Positions 27,654-35,991 of a stretch of DNA of 64,000 nucleotides are shown piece by piece (the first letter of the stretch is position 1; every line of letters begins with the position of its first letter). Source of the DNA: JBDZVM01 sp040255675 (GTDB lineage: Bacteria > Actinomycetota > Actinomycetes > Acidothermales > Acidothermaceae); assembly GCA_040255675.1 (NCBI GenBank), contig JBDZVM010000005.1, forward strand, positions 62,001 through 126,000, read 5' to 3'. Made by a program: the position numbers and the translations under genes. The notes beneath the pieces were generated by a model. It did not search any database. It saw only the letters and a program-made list of their open reading frames with translations, and was not told the DNA's origin.

Positions 27654-27667
27654 CGTTCGCGGTTCGC

Positions 27668-28126
27668 ATGCCACTCGACCCGTCCTTCGTCGGGCGCGCC
27701 TATCCGCCTACTCCGCCTTACCTCGTCGGGCGGGAGAAGATCCGGGAGTTTGCGGCCGCGATCGGTGATGCCAACCCGGCTTTCACCGATCCTGAGGCCG
27801 CCCGGGCGCTAGGCCACCCCGATGTGATCGCGCCGCCGACGTTCTCGATCGTGCTGTCCCTCCCCGCGGCCTATCAGGCGGTGCTCGACCCCGCGCTCGG
27901 GCTTGACTTCAACCGCGTCGTGCACGGCGACCAGCGGTTCGAGTTACGGCGTCCGATTCATGCCGGTGACGAGCTGACCGTGGTGGCGACGATCGAGAAG
28001 ATTCGATCGATGGCGGGCAACGACATCATCACCGCACGCGGCGACATCGCTACGACGTCCGGCGAAACCGTGGCGACGACCTGGTCGACGCTGGTTGCTC
28101 GTGCCCCCGACGAGGTCGCTTCATGA
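27668..28126 (+). CDS. hadA: MaoC-like (3R)-hydroxyacyl dehydratase subunit A
   Basis: 152 residues with the FAS1-like dehydratase N-terminal hot-dog fold (GRAYPPTPPYLVGREKIREF, GHPDVIAPPTFSIVLS, VVHGDQRFELRRPI). In mycobacteria HadA forms a heterodimer with HadB that dehydrates 3-hydroxyacyl-ACP in fatty acid elongation; HadA is the non-catalytic, substrate-binding partner. The gene begins 15 bp after rpmG and overlaps hadB (ATGA). Whether the host makes mycolic acids is not shown; the pair is widespread outside mycolate producers. Confidence 0.85.
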   Translation: MPLDPSFVGRAYPPTPPYLVGREKIREFAAAIGDANPAFTDPEAARALGHPDVIAPPTFSIVLSLPAAYQAVLDPALGLDFNRVVHGDQRFELRRPIHAGDELTVVATIEKIRSMAGNDIITARGDIATTSGETVATTWSTLVARAPDEVAS

Positions 28127-28548
28127 CCAATGTCGCCTTTGCCGAGGTCGTGGTTGGGGAGGCGCTCCCGTCGCGCAGCTTTCCCGTGAGTCGCGCCGAC
28201 CTCGTGCGCTACGCGGGCGCGTCGGGTGACTTCAACCCGATCCACTGGAACGAGCGGTTCGCGCGCGGCGTCGGGCTGCCCGACGTCATCGCGCACGGCA
28301 TGTTCACGATGGCCACCGCGGCGCGCGTCGTCACCGACTGGGTTGGCGACCCGGGCGCGGTCATCGACTACAGCGTGCGTTTCACCAGGCCGGTCGTCGT
28401 GCCGGACGACGATAAAGGCGCCCTCATCGAGGTCGACGGTGTCGTGGCCGAGAAGCTCGATGACTTCGTCGTGCGCGTCGACCTGACCGTACGGTCGGCC
28501 GGAGAAAAGGTGCTCGGCGCGGCGAAGGCGCTCGTTCGGCTGTCTTAA
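28123..28548 (+). CDS. hadB: MaoC-like (3R)-hydroxyacyl dehydratase subunit B
   Basis: 141 residues, catalytic hot-dog subunit partnering the preceding gene. The hydratase motif is complete: YAGASGDFNPIHWNE with the catalytic Asp and His, then GLPDVIAHGMFTMATAAR. Its start overlaps the hadA stop. No hadC follows; instead a convergent methyltransferase lies 38 bp downstream. Confidence 0.9.
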   Translation: MTNVAFAEVVVGEALPSRSFPVSRADLVRYAGASGDFNPIHWNERFARGVGLPDVIAHGMFTMATAARVVTDWVGDPGAVIDYSVRFTRPVVVPDDDKGALIEVDGVVAEKLDDFVVRVDLTVRSAGEKVLGAAKALVRLS

Positions 28549-28586
28549 AGGGCGGCTGCCGTAGCTGGCGGCTGCCGGCAAGCCCG

Positions 28587-29390
28587 TCAACGGCCGCGCT
28601 TGCGTCCGACGAGGTGAAAGACGCGGCTCATGCCGCGGTAGGGGTCTCTCCTGCTGGCTTCCAGTTCGACGGCGGCTACCTTCGTCGCGTCGCGCTGGTC
28701 GATCTCGACGCCGCTGAACTCGAGCCAGTCGACGAACAGCCACACGCCGTACCAGCGAAGCGGCTCGACGCTGCCGTTTCGCATCAATTCACTGAGTTCT
28801 TCGACGGTGTCGGCTCGGCCGCGTACGCCAAGTACCCCGATCTCGGTCGTGGCGTCGAATGACGCCAGCGCGTCGTCCCATCGCTGCTCGAGGGCGGGGC
28901 GCACCGCCATCGCGTTCGCGTTAGCGGTCATGATCGAAACAATGCCGCCGGGAGCCGCGCACCGGCACAGCTGCTCGACCAGCGGATCTGGCCGCTCCAG
29001 GTAGCCGAGCACGCCGTGGCACAAGACCGCGGCGAAACGCTGGCCGTTCACCGCGTCGTCGGCCTGCTCGCCGTCGGCCTGTATGAACGTGAGGCGCTCG
29101 CTCGCCGCGGCGGGTAGCCGCTCGAGACGCAGTCGAGCTTTGTCGAGCATCGCTCGCGACGGGTCGAGCAACGTCACGTCGAAGCCGGCTTCGGCAAGCG
29201 GAAACGATTGGTGGCCCGCGCCGCCGCCGACGTCGAGCACCCGCGCCGGAGGCTCGGGCAGATTCTCCAGCAGCTGCTGGTGCATCACGTACGTGCGCAC
29301 TTAGCCCTTCACCGACGCGTAGGCCTCGTCGGCAAACCGGTCGACCAGGCTCGCCCAGGTGTCTTCGGTGTTGACGGCTTCGTCGCCCAT
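28587..29390 (-). pseudogene. SAM-dependent methyltransferase (CmoM/SmtA-like), interrupted by in-frame TAA
   Basis: The frame from ATG 29390 reads MGDEAVNTEDTW...FADEAYASVKG, then a TAA (complement of 29301-29303), then VRTYVMHQQLL with no shift. Homologues of the CmoM/SmtA type continue through this point (E. coli has IYGTTKGQLRQAIL), so the stop falls within the conserved N-terminal part. The downstream piece of 237 residues retains motif I VLDVGGGAG and VTLLDPS, and could be translated from the GTG directly after the TAA. Three readings are possible: a real nonsense mutation, reinitiation at that GTG giving a working enzyme, or a base-call error. CmoM methylates a modified wobble uridine in tRNA; for this protein the substrate is unknown. 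Confidence 0.7.
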
Positions 29391-29392
29391 AG

Positions 29393-29630
29393 ATGGACAG
29401 TAGCGCCGGCGAGCCGATACCCGTGCCCGGCCTGGCCATCGCCGGTGTCGGCATGGCGCTGTTCTTCGCCCCGGTGGCCAACGTCGTGCTGTCAAGTGTC
29501 GCGCCGATCGAGGAGGGGATCGCCTCGGGTTGCCGTTGCGGCGATCGTGGCGCTGGCCATACCGCGCCGGCACGTCGGTTCGGACGCCGAAGCACCGCGC
29601 GCCGCCGACCTCGTGCCGTCCGCCGCCTGA
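29393..29630 (+). pseudogene. Remnant of an MFS efflux transporter C-terminus
   Basis: The first part reads LAIAGVGMALFFAPVANVVLSSVAPIEEGIASG, which matches the late helices of EmrB/QacA-type drug transporters, where this is followed by a TNNALREVGGA-type sequence. That sequence is missing; after a frame change the text VAVAAIVALAIPRRH plus a hydrophilic tail to TGA 29630 matches the last helix and C-terminus. So the bulk of the gene is gone and an internal deletion with frameshift is present. Not expected to make a working protein. Confidence 0.7.
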
Positions 29631-29669
29631 CGATGTGTGCTTGAGGTCGGTGGCCGTAGGGTTTGGCGC

Positions 29670-30692
29670 GTGCTCCTTCAATCAGGCCGTGCGCTTGCCC
29701 AGTGCACGACAGTGCGACTCGGCGGTCCGGCCCGCGAGTACGCCGAGGCTGGCTCCGAGGACGAACTCGTCGACGCGGTCACCGGCGCCGACCTGCGCAA
29801 AGCCCCGGTCCTGGTGCTGGGCGGCGGCAGCAACCTGGTGGTCGCCGACCAGGGATTCGACGGCTTCGTCGTGCGCGTCGCGCACCGTGGGCTGTCATTC
29901 GAACACGACGGCGAGCGAGTACGCGTGCGTGTGGCAGCGGGTGAAATCTGGGACGACGTCGTGCGGGCAAGCCTTGCCGAGAATTTGGCCGGGCTGGAAT
30001 TCCTCTCGGGTATTCCGGGGCTCGCCGGGGCGACGCCGATTCAAAACGTCGGCGCCTACGGCGCCGAGATGTCGGATCTCGTGGTCGGTGTGCGCGCGTT
30101 CGACCGGGTCGAACGCGCGCCCGTCGTCCTCCACACCGCCACGTGCGGGTTCGGTTACCGCACGAGCGTGCTCAAGGGCAATCCCCGATATGTCGTGCTC
30201 AGCGTTGACATTTCCCTTACACAGTCGAAGGATTCCGCGCCCGTGCGGTACGCCGAGCTGGCCGCCGCCCTCGGAATCGCGGTCGGCGAGAGCGCGCCGG
30301 TTGCCGCCGTCCGTGATGCTGTCTTGGCGCTTCGCGCCAAGAAGGGCATGCTGATCGACCCGGCCGACCCCGATTCAGTGAGCGTCGGATCGTTCTTCAC
30401 CAATCCGGTCTTGCCGGGTGTCGCCGTGCCCGAAGGTGCGCCGCGGTGGCCGGTCGCCGACGGACTCGTCAAGACGTCAGCCGCTTGGCTCATCGAACAC
30501 GCCGGGTTCAGCCGCGGTTATCAGATCGGCCGCGTCGCCGTCTCGACCAAACACACGCTGGCGTTGGTGAACCTCGGCGGCGCCTCGACGTCCGAACTCA
30601 TCGCTCTCGCGCGAAGGATTCGCGACGGCGTCTACCAAACCTTCGGTGTGACGCTGGAGGCCGAACCCGCGCTGGTCGGTGTGGCGCTCTAG
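29670..30692 (+). CDS. murB: UDP-N-acetylenolpyruvoylglucosamine reductase
   Basis: Flavoenzyme reducing UDP-GlcNAc-enolpyruvate to UDP-MurNAc in peptidoglycan synthesis. About 340 residues from GTG 29670 (an earlier GTG at 29637 is possible; neither has a strong ribosome site). FAD-binding text VLVLGGGSNLVVAD, the core GLEFLSGIPGLAGATPIQNVGAYGAE and the catalytic Ser region SVGSFFTNPVL are present, followed by the C-terminal domain AAWLIEHAGFSRGY. A type I enzyme. It converges with the aminotransferase gene, leaving three bases between the stops. Confidence 0.95.
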   Translation: MLLQSGRALAQCTTVRLGGPAREYAEAGSEDELVDAVTGADLRKAPVLVLGGGSNLVVADQGFDGFVVRVAHRGLSFEHDGERVRVRVAAGEIWDDVVRASLAENLAGLEFLSGIPGLAGATPIQNVGAYGAEMSDLVVGVRAFDRVERAPVVLHTATCGFGYRTSVLKGNPRYVVLSVDISLTQSKDSAPVRYAELAAALGIAVGESAPVAAVRDAVLALRAKKGMLIDPADPDSVSVGSFFTNPVLPGVAVPEGAPRWPVADGLVKTSAAWLIEHAGFSRGYQIGRVAVSTKHTLALVNLGGASTSELIALARRIRDGVYQTFGVTLEAEPALVGVAL

Positions 30693-30695
30693 CGC

Positions 30696-31961
30696 TCAGC
30701 GAGCCTCGGCGAGCAGCTTGGCGAGGCGGTTGACACCCTCGGCGAGATCGTCGTCGCCGAGCGCGTACGACATGCGGAAATAACCCGGCGCTCCGAACGC
30801 CTCGCCGGGCACCACGGCGACCTCGGCTTCGTCGAGTACGAGCGAGGCCAACTCGACCGACGACCCAGCCTGCTTACCGCGAATTTCCTTACCCAGTAGG
30901 GATTTCACCGAGGGAAAGGCATAGAACGCGCCCTCGGGCTCGGGGCACATCACGCCCGGAATCTCGTTCAGCATGCGCACGATGGTTTGTCGCCGCCGGT
31001 CGAACGCGGCGCGCATTGTCGCGACCGCCGACAAGTCGCCCGAGACAGCGGCCAAGGCGGCTCGCTGCGCGATGTTGTTGACGTTCGACGACAGGTGCGA
31101 CTGCAAGTTGGTGGCCGCCTTGACTACGTCAGCCGGACCGATCAGCCAGCCGACTCGCCAGCCGGTCATGGCGTAGGTCTTGGCGACGCCGTTGAGCACC
31201 ACGCACGTCTCGGCCAGCTCCGGCACGCGCACCGGCATCGACGAGAACGTCGCCGCGCCGTAGACGAGGTGCTCGTAAATCTCGTCGGTGACCACCCAGA
31301 CGCCGTGCTCGACCGCCCATCGGCCGATCGCCTCCACCTGCTCGGGCGTGTAGACCGCCCCGGTCGGGTTGGACGGCGAGCAGAACAACAGCACCTTCGT
31401 GCGGTCGGTGCGGGCGGCTTCGAGCTGCTCGACGCTGGCCCGAAATCCGCTCGACTCGTCGGTTTCGACGGGCACCGAAACTCCACCGGCAAGTGCGATC
31501 GCCTCGGGATATGTGGTCCAGTACGGTGCCGGCAGCAGCACTTCGTCGCCCGGGTCGAGCAGCGTCGCGAACGCCTGATACACCGCTTGCTTGCCGCCGT
31601 TGGTCACCAGCACCTGGCTCGCCGCGACGTCGTAGCCGGAGTCGCGCTTGGTCTTCGCCGCGATGGCCTCGCGCAGTTCGGGCAGGCCGGGCGTCGGTGT
31701 GTAGCGGTGATTTTTCGGGTCGGACGCCGCCGCGATCGCGGCCCGCACGATCGGCTCTGGAGTCGGGAAGTCAGGCTCGCCCGCGCCGAAACCGATCACC
31801 GGTCGCCCCGCCGCCTTCAATGCTTTCGCCTTCGCGTCGACCGCGAGGGTTGCCGATTCGGCGATCGATCCGACGCGGCGAGAGACACGGGCACGGGAAG
31901 CGCTGTTCAATGCCGCGCTGTTCGATGCCGCGCGGATTGATGTAGGGGCAGGTTGCGTCAT
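30696..31961 (-). CDS. aspC: Pyridoxal-phosphate aspartate-type aminotransferase
   Basis: Class I/II aminotransferase, 421 residues from ATG 31961. The fold-type I sequence is clear: GFGAGEPDFPTP, VTNGGKQAVYQA, APYWTTYPE, FCSPSNPTGAVY, VTDEIYEHLVYG, then the PLP lysine in NGVAKTYAMTGWRVGW and the Arg near FRMSYALGD. It resembles the thermophile-type aspartate aminotransferase found beside secE/nusG in many actinobacteria. The first ~30 residues (IRAASNSAALNSASRA) are extra and low complexity. Confidence 0.93.
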   Translation of the reverse strand: MTQPAPTSIRAASNSAALNSASRARVSRRVGSIAESATLAVDAKAKALKAAGRPVIGFGAGEPDFPTPEPIVRAAIAAASDPKNHRYTPTPGLPELREAIAAKTKRDSGYDVAASQVLVTNGGKQAVYQAFATLLDPGDEVLLPAPYWTTYPEAIALAGGVSVPVETDESSGFRASVEQLEAARTDRTKVLLFCSPSNPTGAVYTPEQVEAIGRWAVEHGVWVVTDEIYEHLVYGAATFSSMPVRVPELAETCVVLNGVAKTYAMTGWRVGWLIGPADVVKAATNLQSHLSSNVNNIAQRAALAAVSGDLSAVATMRAAFDRRRQTIVRMLNEIPGVMCPEPEGAFYAFPSVKSLLGKEIRGKQAGSSVELASLVLDEAEVAVVPGEAFGAPGYFRMSYALGDDDLAEGVNRLAKLLAEAR

Positions 31962-32059
31962 GGCGTTTATGCTCCCACGCGGCGCCGTTCGGCGGCTCGC
32001 GGGTTTCGGGCCGGACGGCGAGGCGCGGCTCTTCGTCGTCCGACCGTGCATTCGACGGT

Positions 32060-32092
32060 GCGTTCGAGCGGCGTTCGAGCGGCGTTCGAGCG
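32060..32092. repeat. 3 x 11-bp tandem repeat upstream of tRNA-Trp
   Basis: Three identical 11-bp units GCGTTCGAGCG (32060-32092) followed by a partial fourth, flanked by near-identical 16-bp copies CGACCGTG(C/T)ATTCGAC at 32041-32056 and 32098-32113. Lies in the spacer between the divergent aminotransferase start and tRNA-Trp. Confidence 0.8.
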
Positions 32093-32180
32093 GCGTTCGA
32101 CCGTGTATTCGACCGCCTCACGCGAGCCACGTACACTGGCGAAGCTGACCGGTGTCGCGGCTCCCGCGATCCGACGGCGA

Positions 32181-32254
32181 AGGGCAGTAGCTCAATTGGT
32201 TAGAGTCCCGGTCTCCAAAACCGGCGGTTGGGGGTTCGAGTCCCTCCTGCCCTG
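32181..32254 (+). tRNA. tRNA-Trp (CCA)
   Basis: 74-base cloverleaf: acceptor AGGGCAG / CTGCCCT, D-arm with AGCTCAATTGGTTAGAG, anticodon loop CTCCAAA (CCA), T-loop GGTTCGAGTCC, discriminator G. Position just before secE-nusG is conserved in actinobacteria. Confidence 0.97.
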
Positions 32255-32359
32255 CCGATGCCAGTGAAGTAGTCCGAACAGCAAGCAACAGCCAGTAGTG
32301 CCAGCCCGATCCGCACGAGAGTCACCGGCCAGGCGCTCTTGAGTACGAGGAAGGTCGAC

Positions 32360-32614
32360 GTGAGCGATACGACCGGCGCGGCCGCCAGGCCAGAGCGCCG
32401 TCCTGCCCGACCGGGCGAGCGTCGTGGCGTTGTGGCGCGGCTCGGCCTGTGGTGGCGGCAGATCGTGGCTGAGCTGCGCAAGGTCATCTGGCCCACACGT
32501 AAGGAGCTGGTCGCCTACACGATCGTCACGGTGGTGTTCTCCGTCGTCGTGATCGGGATCGTGTTCGGTCTCGACTACGGTACGAACTGGGCAGTCCTGA
32601 AGATCTTCAAGTAG
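32360..32614 (+). CDS. secE: Preprotein translocase subunit SecE
   Basis: 84-residue, single-TM subunit of the SecYEG channel. The start GTG 32360 is preceded by AGGAAGG. The N-terminal 30 residues are Arg/Pro-rich; the conserved part is WWRQIVAELRKVIWPTRKELVAYTIVTVVF, followed by the membrane helix and a short tail. Followed by nusG after 83 bp, the standard order. Confidence 0.95.
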   Translation: MSDTTGAAARPERRPARPGERRGVVARLGLWWRQIVAELRKVIWPTRKELVAYTIVTVVFSVVVIGIVFGLDYGTNWAVLKIFK

Positions 32615-32697
32615 TCGCGTTCACGCCCGCCCGACTCGATCGTTCGATCAGCCGCAACCCGATCAGCCGCAAGCCTCGAAGCAGAAAGCGAAAGCCC

Positions 32698-33543
32698 GTG
32701 ACCGAGTCATCCTGGTCCAGCGCACGTTCCAGCGACGCCGCGCAGCAGTCTGCCTCTGCCGACGGCTCTGCTCACGACTCAACCCCAGACTCGACCCACG
32801 ACGATGCGTATTCACAGGCTCGTCGCGCGCTCGGCGTCGACGTCGCCGACTCTGTCAAGGTCATCGAGTCTGACGCCGACACCAGTGCCGACACCGACGT
32901 CGCGGCGTCCGAGGCGCCGTCCGACGATTCGCCCGACGACCTTGCCCGACCGGGCGACGAATCCGCCGAGGCTTTTCGGCAGTCACTGCGCCTCGCGCCC
33001 GGCGATTGGTACGTCGTCCACACCTACGCTGGCTACGAGAACAAGGCGAAGGCCAACCTCGAGACGCGCATCCAGTCGCTCAACATGGAAGATTTCATCT
33101 ACCAGATCGAGGTGCCTCAAGAAGAGGTCTCCGAGATCAAGAACGGCAAGCGGCAAATCGTCAAGCGCAACGTGTTTCCCGGCTACTTGCTCGTCCGCAT
33201 GGAGATGACCGACGAGTCGTGGTCCGCCGTGCGCTACACCCCGGCCGTGACCGGCTTCGTCGGCCCGAGCTCGAGCAAGCCGTCGCCACTCACGCTCGAC
33301 GAGGTGTTCCGCTTTCTCGCACCGGTCACCAAGGAGCAGAAGGAGGCGGCCGCCGCCGCGGCTCCGAAGATCGTCGACTTCGAGGTCGGCGATTCCGTCA
33401 CGGTCACCGACGGCGCGTTCGCCACGCTGCCAGCGACGATCAGCGAGATCAACGCCGACCAGCAAAAGCTCAAGGTGCTGGTGTCGATCTTCGGGCGCGA
33501 GACTCCCGTGGAGCTCTCGTTCAACCAGGTCTCCAAGATCTAG
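32698..33543 (+). CDS. nusG: Transcription termination/antitermination protein NusG
   Basis: 281 residues from GTG 32698. After an acidic, Ser/Asp-rich N-terminal extension of about 95 residues comes the NGN domain (WYVVHTYAGYENKAKANLETRI, KRNVFPGYLLVRMEM, VRYTPAVTGFVGP) and the C-terminal KOW domain (FEVGDSVTVTDGAFATLPATISEI, VLVSIFGRETPVELSFNQV). Couples transcription with translation or Rho. The N-terminal extension occurs in other high-GC actinobacteria. Confidence 0.96.
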   Translation: MTESSWSSARSSDAAQQSASADGSAHDSTPDSTHDDAYSQARRALGVDVADSVKVIESDADTSADTDVAASEAPSDDSPDDLARPGDESAEAFRQSLRLAPGDWYVVHTYAGYENKAKANLETRIQSLNMEDFIYQIEVPQEEVSEIKNGKRQIVKRNVFPGYLLVRMEMTDESWSAVRYTPAVTGFVGPSSSKPSPLTLDEVFRFLAPVTKEQKEAAAAAAPKIVDFEVGDSVTVTDGAFATLPATISEINADQQKLKVLVSIFGRETPVELSFNQVSKI

Positions 33544-33696
33544 CCGGACGGCGCTACACGACCTCGCGTTGTCCTTTCCGAAGGGCGTCCCGTACTCTTG
33601 GTTGGCCCATGTTGACGCTCGTGACCTGGCCACCGAACTGACCGGGCCACCGAACTGACCGGGCCACCGAGACGACCGAATCCTAGAAGGACCCTC

Positions 33697-34128
33697 ATGC
33701 CTCCGAAGAAAAAGCTCGCGGCGATCATCAAGCTGCAGATCAACGCGGGTGCCGCGACGCCAGCGCCGCCAATCGGTCCCGCGCTCGGTCAGCACGGCGT
33801 CAACATCATGGAGTTTTGCAAGCAGTACAACGCGGCGACCGAGTCGCAACGCGGCAATGTGATCCCGGTCGAGATTTCGGTTTACGAAGACCGCTCATTC
33901 ACCTTCATCACGAAGACCCCGCCGGCCCCCGAACTGATCAAGAAAGCAGCGGGAGTCGAGAAGGGCTCCGCGGTGCCGCACAAGACCAAGGTGGCTTCGC
34001 TCACCAAGGCACAGGTCCGCGAGATCGCGCAGACCAAAATGCCCGATCTCAACGCCCGCGACATCGAAGCAGCCGAAAAGATCATCGCTGGTACGGCTCG
34101 TTCGATGGGCATCACGGTCAGCGACTAG
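33697..34128 (+). CDS. rplK: 50S ribosomal protein L11
   Basis: 143 residues, normal length, ATG 33697 preceded by AGAAGG. Conserved sequence includes KLQINAGAATPAPPIGPALGQHGVNIMEFCK and the C-terminal rRNA-binding part ending IIAGTARSMGITVSD. Binds 23S rRNA at the GTPase-associated centre. The upstream spacer carries a short duplicated stretch ACCGAACTGACCGGGCC (about 33634-33670). Confidence 0.97.
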   Translation: MPPKKKLAAIIKLQINAGAATPAPPIGPALGQHGVNIMEFCKQYNAATESQRGNVIPVEISVYEDRSFTFITKTPPAPELIKKAAGVEKGSAVPHKTKVASLTKAQVREIAQTKMPDLNARDIEAAEKIIAGTARSMGITVSD

Positions 34129-34199
34129 CCAGCACGACACACGTGGGAGGGCCGGCGCGGCCCGACGTACCACGACCTCCACCACTCTCAGGAGCAGCA

Positions 34200-34907
34200 A
34201 TGAAGCGCAGCAAGGCGTACAACGCCGCGTCGACCAAGGTCGACCGCACCAAGCTTTACGCGCCGCTCGAGGCGGTGCGCCTCGCGCGCGAAACCTCCCT
34301 CACCAAGAACCCGGGCACCGTCGAGGTGGCGTTGTGCCTCGGTGTCGATCCGCGCAAGGCCGACCAGATGGTGCGCGGCACGGTGAACTTGCCGCACGGC
34401 ACCGGAAAAACCGCGCGGGTGCTGGTCTTCGCGGCCGGCGACCGCGCCGAGGAAGCGAAAGCCGCGGGTGCTGACTACGTCGGATCCGATGACCTGATCG
34501 AGCGGGTCGCCGGCGGCTTCCTCGACTTCGACGCTGCCGTCGCGACGCCCGACTTGATGGGCAAGGTCGGACGACTCGGCCGAGTGCTTGGCCCGCGAGG
34601 CCTGATGCCCAACCCGAAGACCGGCACCGTGACCAACGATGTCGGAAAGGCCGTCTCCGACATCAAGGGCGGGAAGATCGAATTTCGCGTCGACCGCCAG
34701 GCGAACCTGCACTTCATCATCGGCAAAACGTCGTTCGACGACCAGCAGCTCGTCGAGAACTACGCCGCGGCGCTCGATGAGGTTTTGCGTTTGAAGCCGT
34801 CGACGGCGAAGGGCCGCTACGTCAAGAAGGCCACCATCACGACGACAATGGGCCCCGGCATTCCGGTCGACCCGAACAAGAGTCGCGGTCTGGCCACGGA
34901 GGAGTAA
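34200..34907 (+). CDS. rplA: 50S ribosomal protein L1
   Basis: 235 residues, ATG 34200 preceded by AGGAG. Family motifs include GTVEVALCLGVDPRKADQMVRGTVNLPHGTGK and the signature GRLGRVLGPRGLMPNPKTGTVT. L1 binds 23S rRNA and its own mRNA. In many bacteria rplJ-rplL come next; here a large catabolic island begins after the stop and rplJ/rplL are not in the window. Confidence 0.97.
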   Translation: MKRSKAYNAASTKVDRTKLYAPLEAVRLARETSLTKNPGTVEVALCLGVDPRKADQMVRGTVNLPHGTGKTARVLVFAAGDRAEEAKAAGADYVGSDDLIERVAGGFLDFDAAVATPDLMGKVGRLGRVLGPRGLMPNPKTGTVTNDVGKAVSDIKGGKIEFRVDRQANLHFIIGKTSFDDQQLVENYAAALDEVLRLKPSTAKGRYVKKATITTTMGPGIPVDPNKSRGLATEE

Positions 34908-35052
34908 GCGAGGGCGGCTCCGACCGATGATGGCGGGGCCGTAAACCAGCGGGCACATGAGCGCGGCACGCCGACGCACACGTGCCTTTATCTTCCGTGT
35001 TCTCTACGTCCGCGATACGCCACCGCGTGGCTCTTGTGTCGTCTGACCTGTC

Positions 35053-35064
35053 AACTGTATCCTG
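35053..35064 (-). promoter_or_regulatory. Island operator copy 1, upstream of livH
   Basis: AACTGTATCCTG on the + strand, i.e. CAGGATACAGTT on the minus strand, one of five 12-bp elements with consensus CWGRATACAGTW. It overlaps a possible -10 (TATCCT, 35058-35063) with TTGTGT 18 bases upstream as possible -35. It is the most divergent of the five. Proposed binding site of the GntR/FCD regulator encoded at 45011-45736. Confidence 0.5.
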
Positions 35065-35121
35065 CATCGTCGATTCCCATGGAGTTCTCGTCTCGCCGTC
35101 TCGGTACTTGGAGGTGACGTT

Positions 35122-35991
35122 CTGTCCCTCTTCTTGCAGAGCCTGTTCGCGGGTCTCAGCCAAGGTGCCGTATTCACACTGCTGGGCTTGAGTTTGGTGC
35201 TGTGCTATCGCAGCTCTCGCGTCGTCAACCTGGCCCAGGGCGAGACATTTATGGCGACGGGCATGCTCACCGCAAAGCTCGCGGCGGTCGGCGTCCCGCT
35301 AGCGATTGCGGCTCCGGCCGGCATCGCCTTCGCCATCATCTTGTCGATCGCTCTTGCTCTGGCGCTTCAGCGTCGTCTGCACTGGCCGGTGCAGCGGTTG
35401 ATCATTGTGACGGTTGGAGCGGCCCTGTTCGCGGAAGGTCTTGCCGCCGTTGTCATGGGTGCCGACGCGTACAGCTTCGCGCCACTCGTCGGAAAGGGCA
35501 CGCTGCGGTTCGCGGGCGCCGCAATCGCGCACGAGGCGTTACTCGTCATTGCCGTGGGCGTTCTGCTGGCGATCATATTGATCGTGTTCTTCCGGCGCAC
35601 CGTTATCGGTCACGCGTTGGAAGCGTGCGCGGAGCGACCCGTCACGGCGGCGACCATTGGAATAAACGTCAACGGAATGAGGGTCTTCGCGTTCGGCCTC
35701 GCGGGGTTGCTGAGTGGCGTTGCCGCGATCGTTTTAGTGCCAATGCAGCCGGTCAGTTTCAACGTCGGTCTTTCACTCACGTTGTCGGCATACGTCGCGG
35801 CCGCCGCAGGCAATCTGGTGCATCCCGGCGTGACATGTATCGCTGGTTTCGGAGTAGGCCTTACCGAGGCGTTCTTCGGTGCGTACGTTAACCAGCTGTT
35901 GGCGGAGCCTGTCGTCCTTGGGGTATTGCTCATCGCCGTCGTGGTCTTCCTCTCGCGCCGCGTCCGGTTCGGAGGAGCGGTTCGCGCGTGA
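35122..35991 (+). CDS. livH: Branched-chain amino acid-type ABC permease (LivH)
   Basis: About 289 residues, eight or so helices, from SLFLQSLFAGLSQGAVFTLLGLSLVL with NLAQGETFMATGM and the cytoplasmic loop ACAERPVTAATIGINVNGMR. A strong ribosome site GGAGG at 35110-35114 sits seven bases before CTG 35122, whereas the nearest conventional start, TTG 35134, is 19 bases away; I therefore favour CTG initiation. Forms the membrane channel with the next gene. Given the surrounding catabolic genes, it likely imports an aromatic or related organic acid rather than leucine. Confidence 0.88.
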   Translation: MSLFLQSLFAGLSQGAVFTLLGLSLVLCYRSSRVVNLAQGETFMATGMLTAKLAAVGVPLAIAAPAGIAFAIILSIALALALQRRLHWPVQRLIIVTVGAALFAEGLAAVVMGADAYSFAPLVGKGTLRFAGAAIAHEALLVIAVGVLLAIILIVFFRRTVIGHALEACAERPVTAATIGINVNGMRVFAFGLAGLLSGVAAIVLVPMQPVSFNVGLSLTLSAYVAAAAGNLVHPGVTCIAGFGVGLTEAFFGAYVNQLLAEPVVLGVLLIAVVVFLSRRVRFGGAVRA

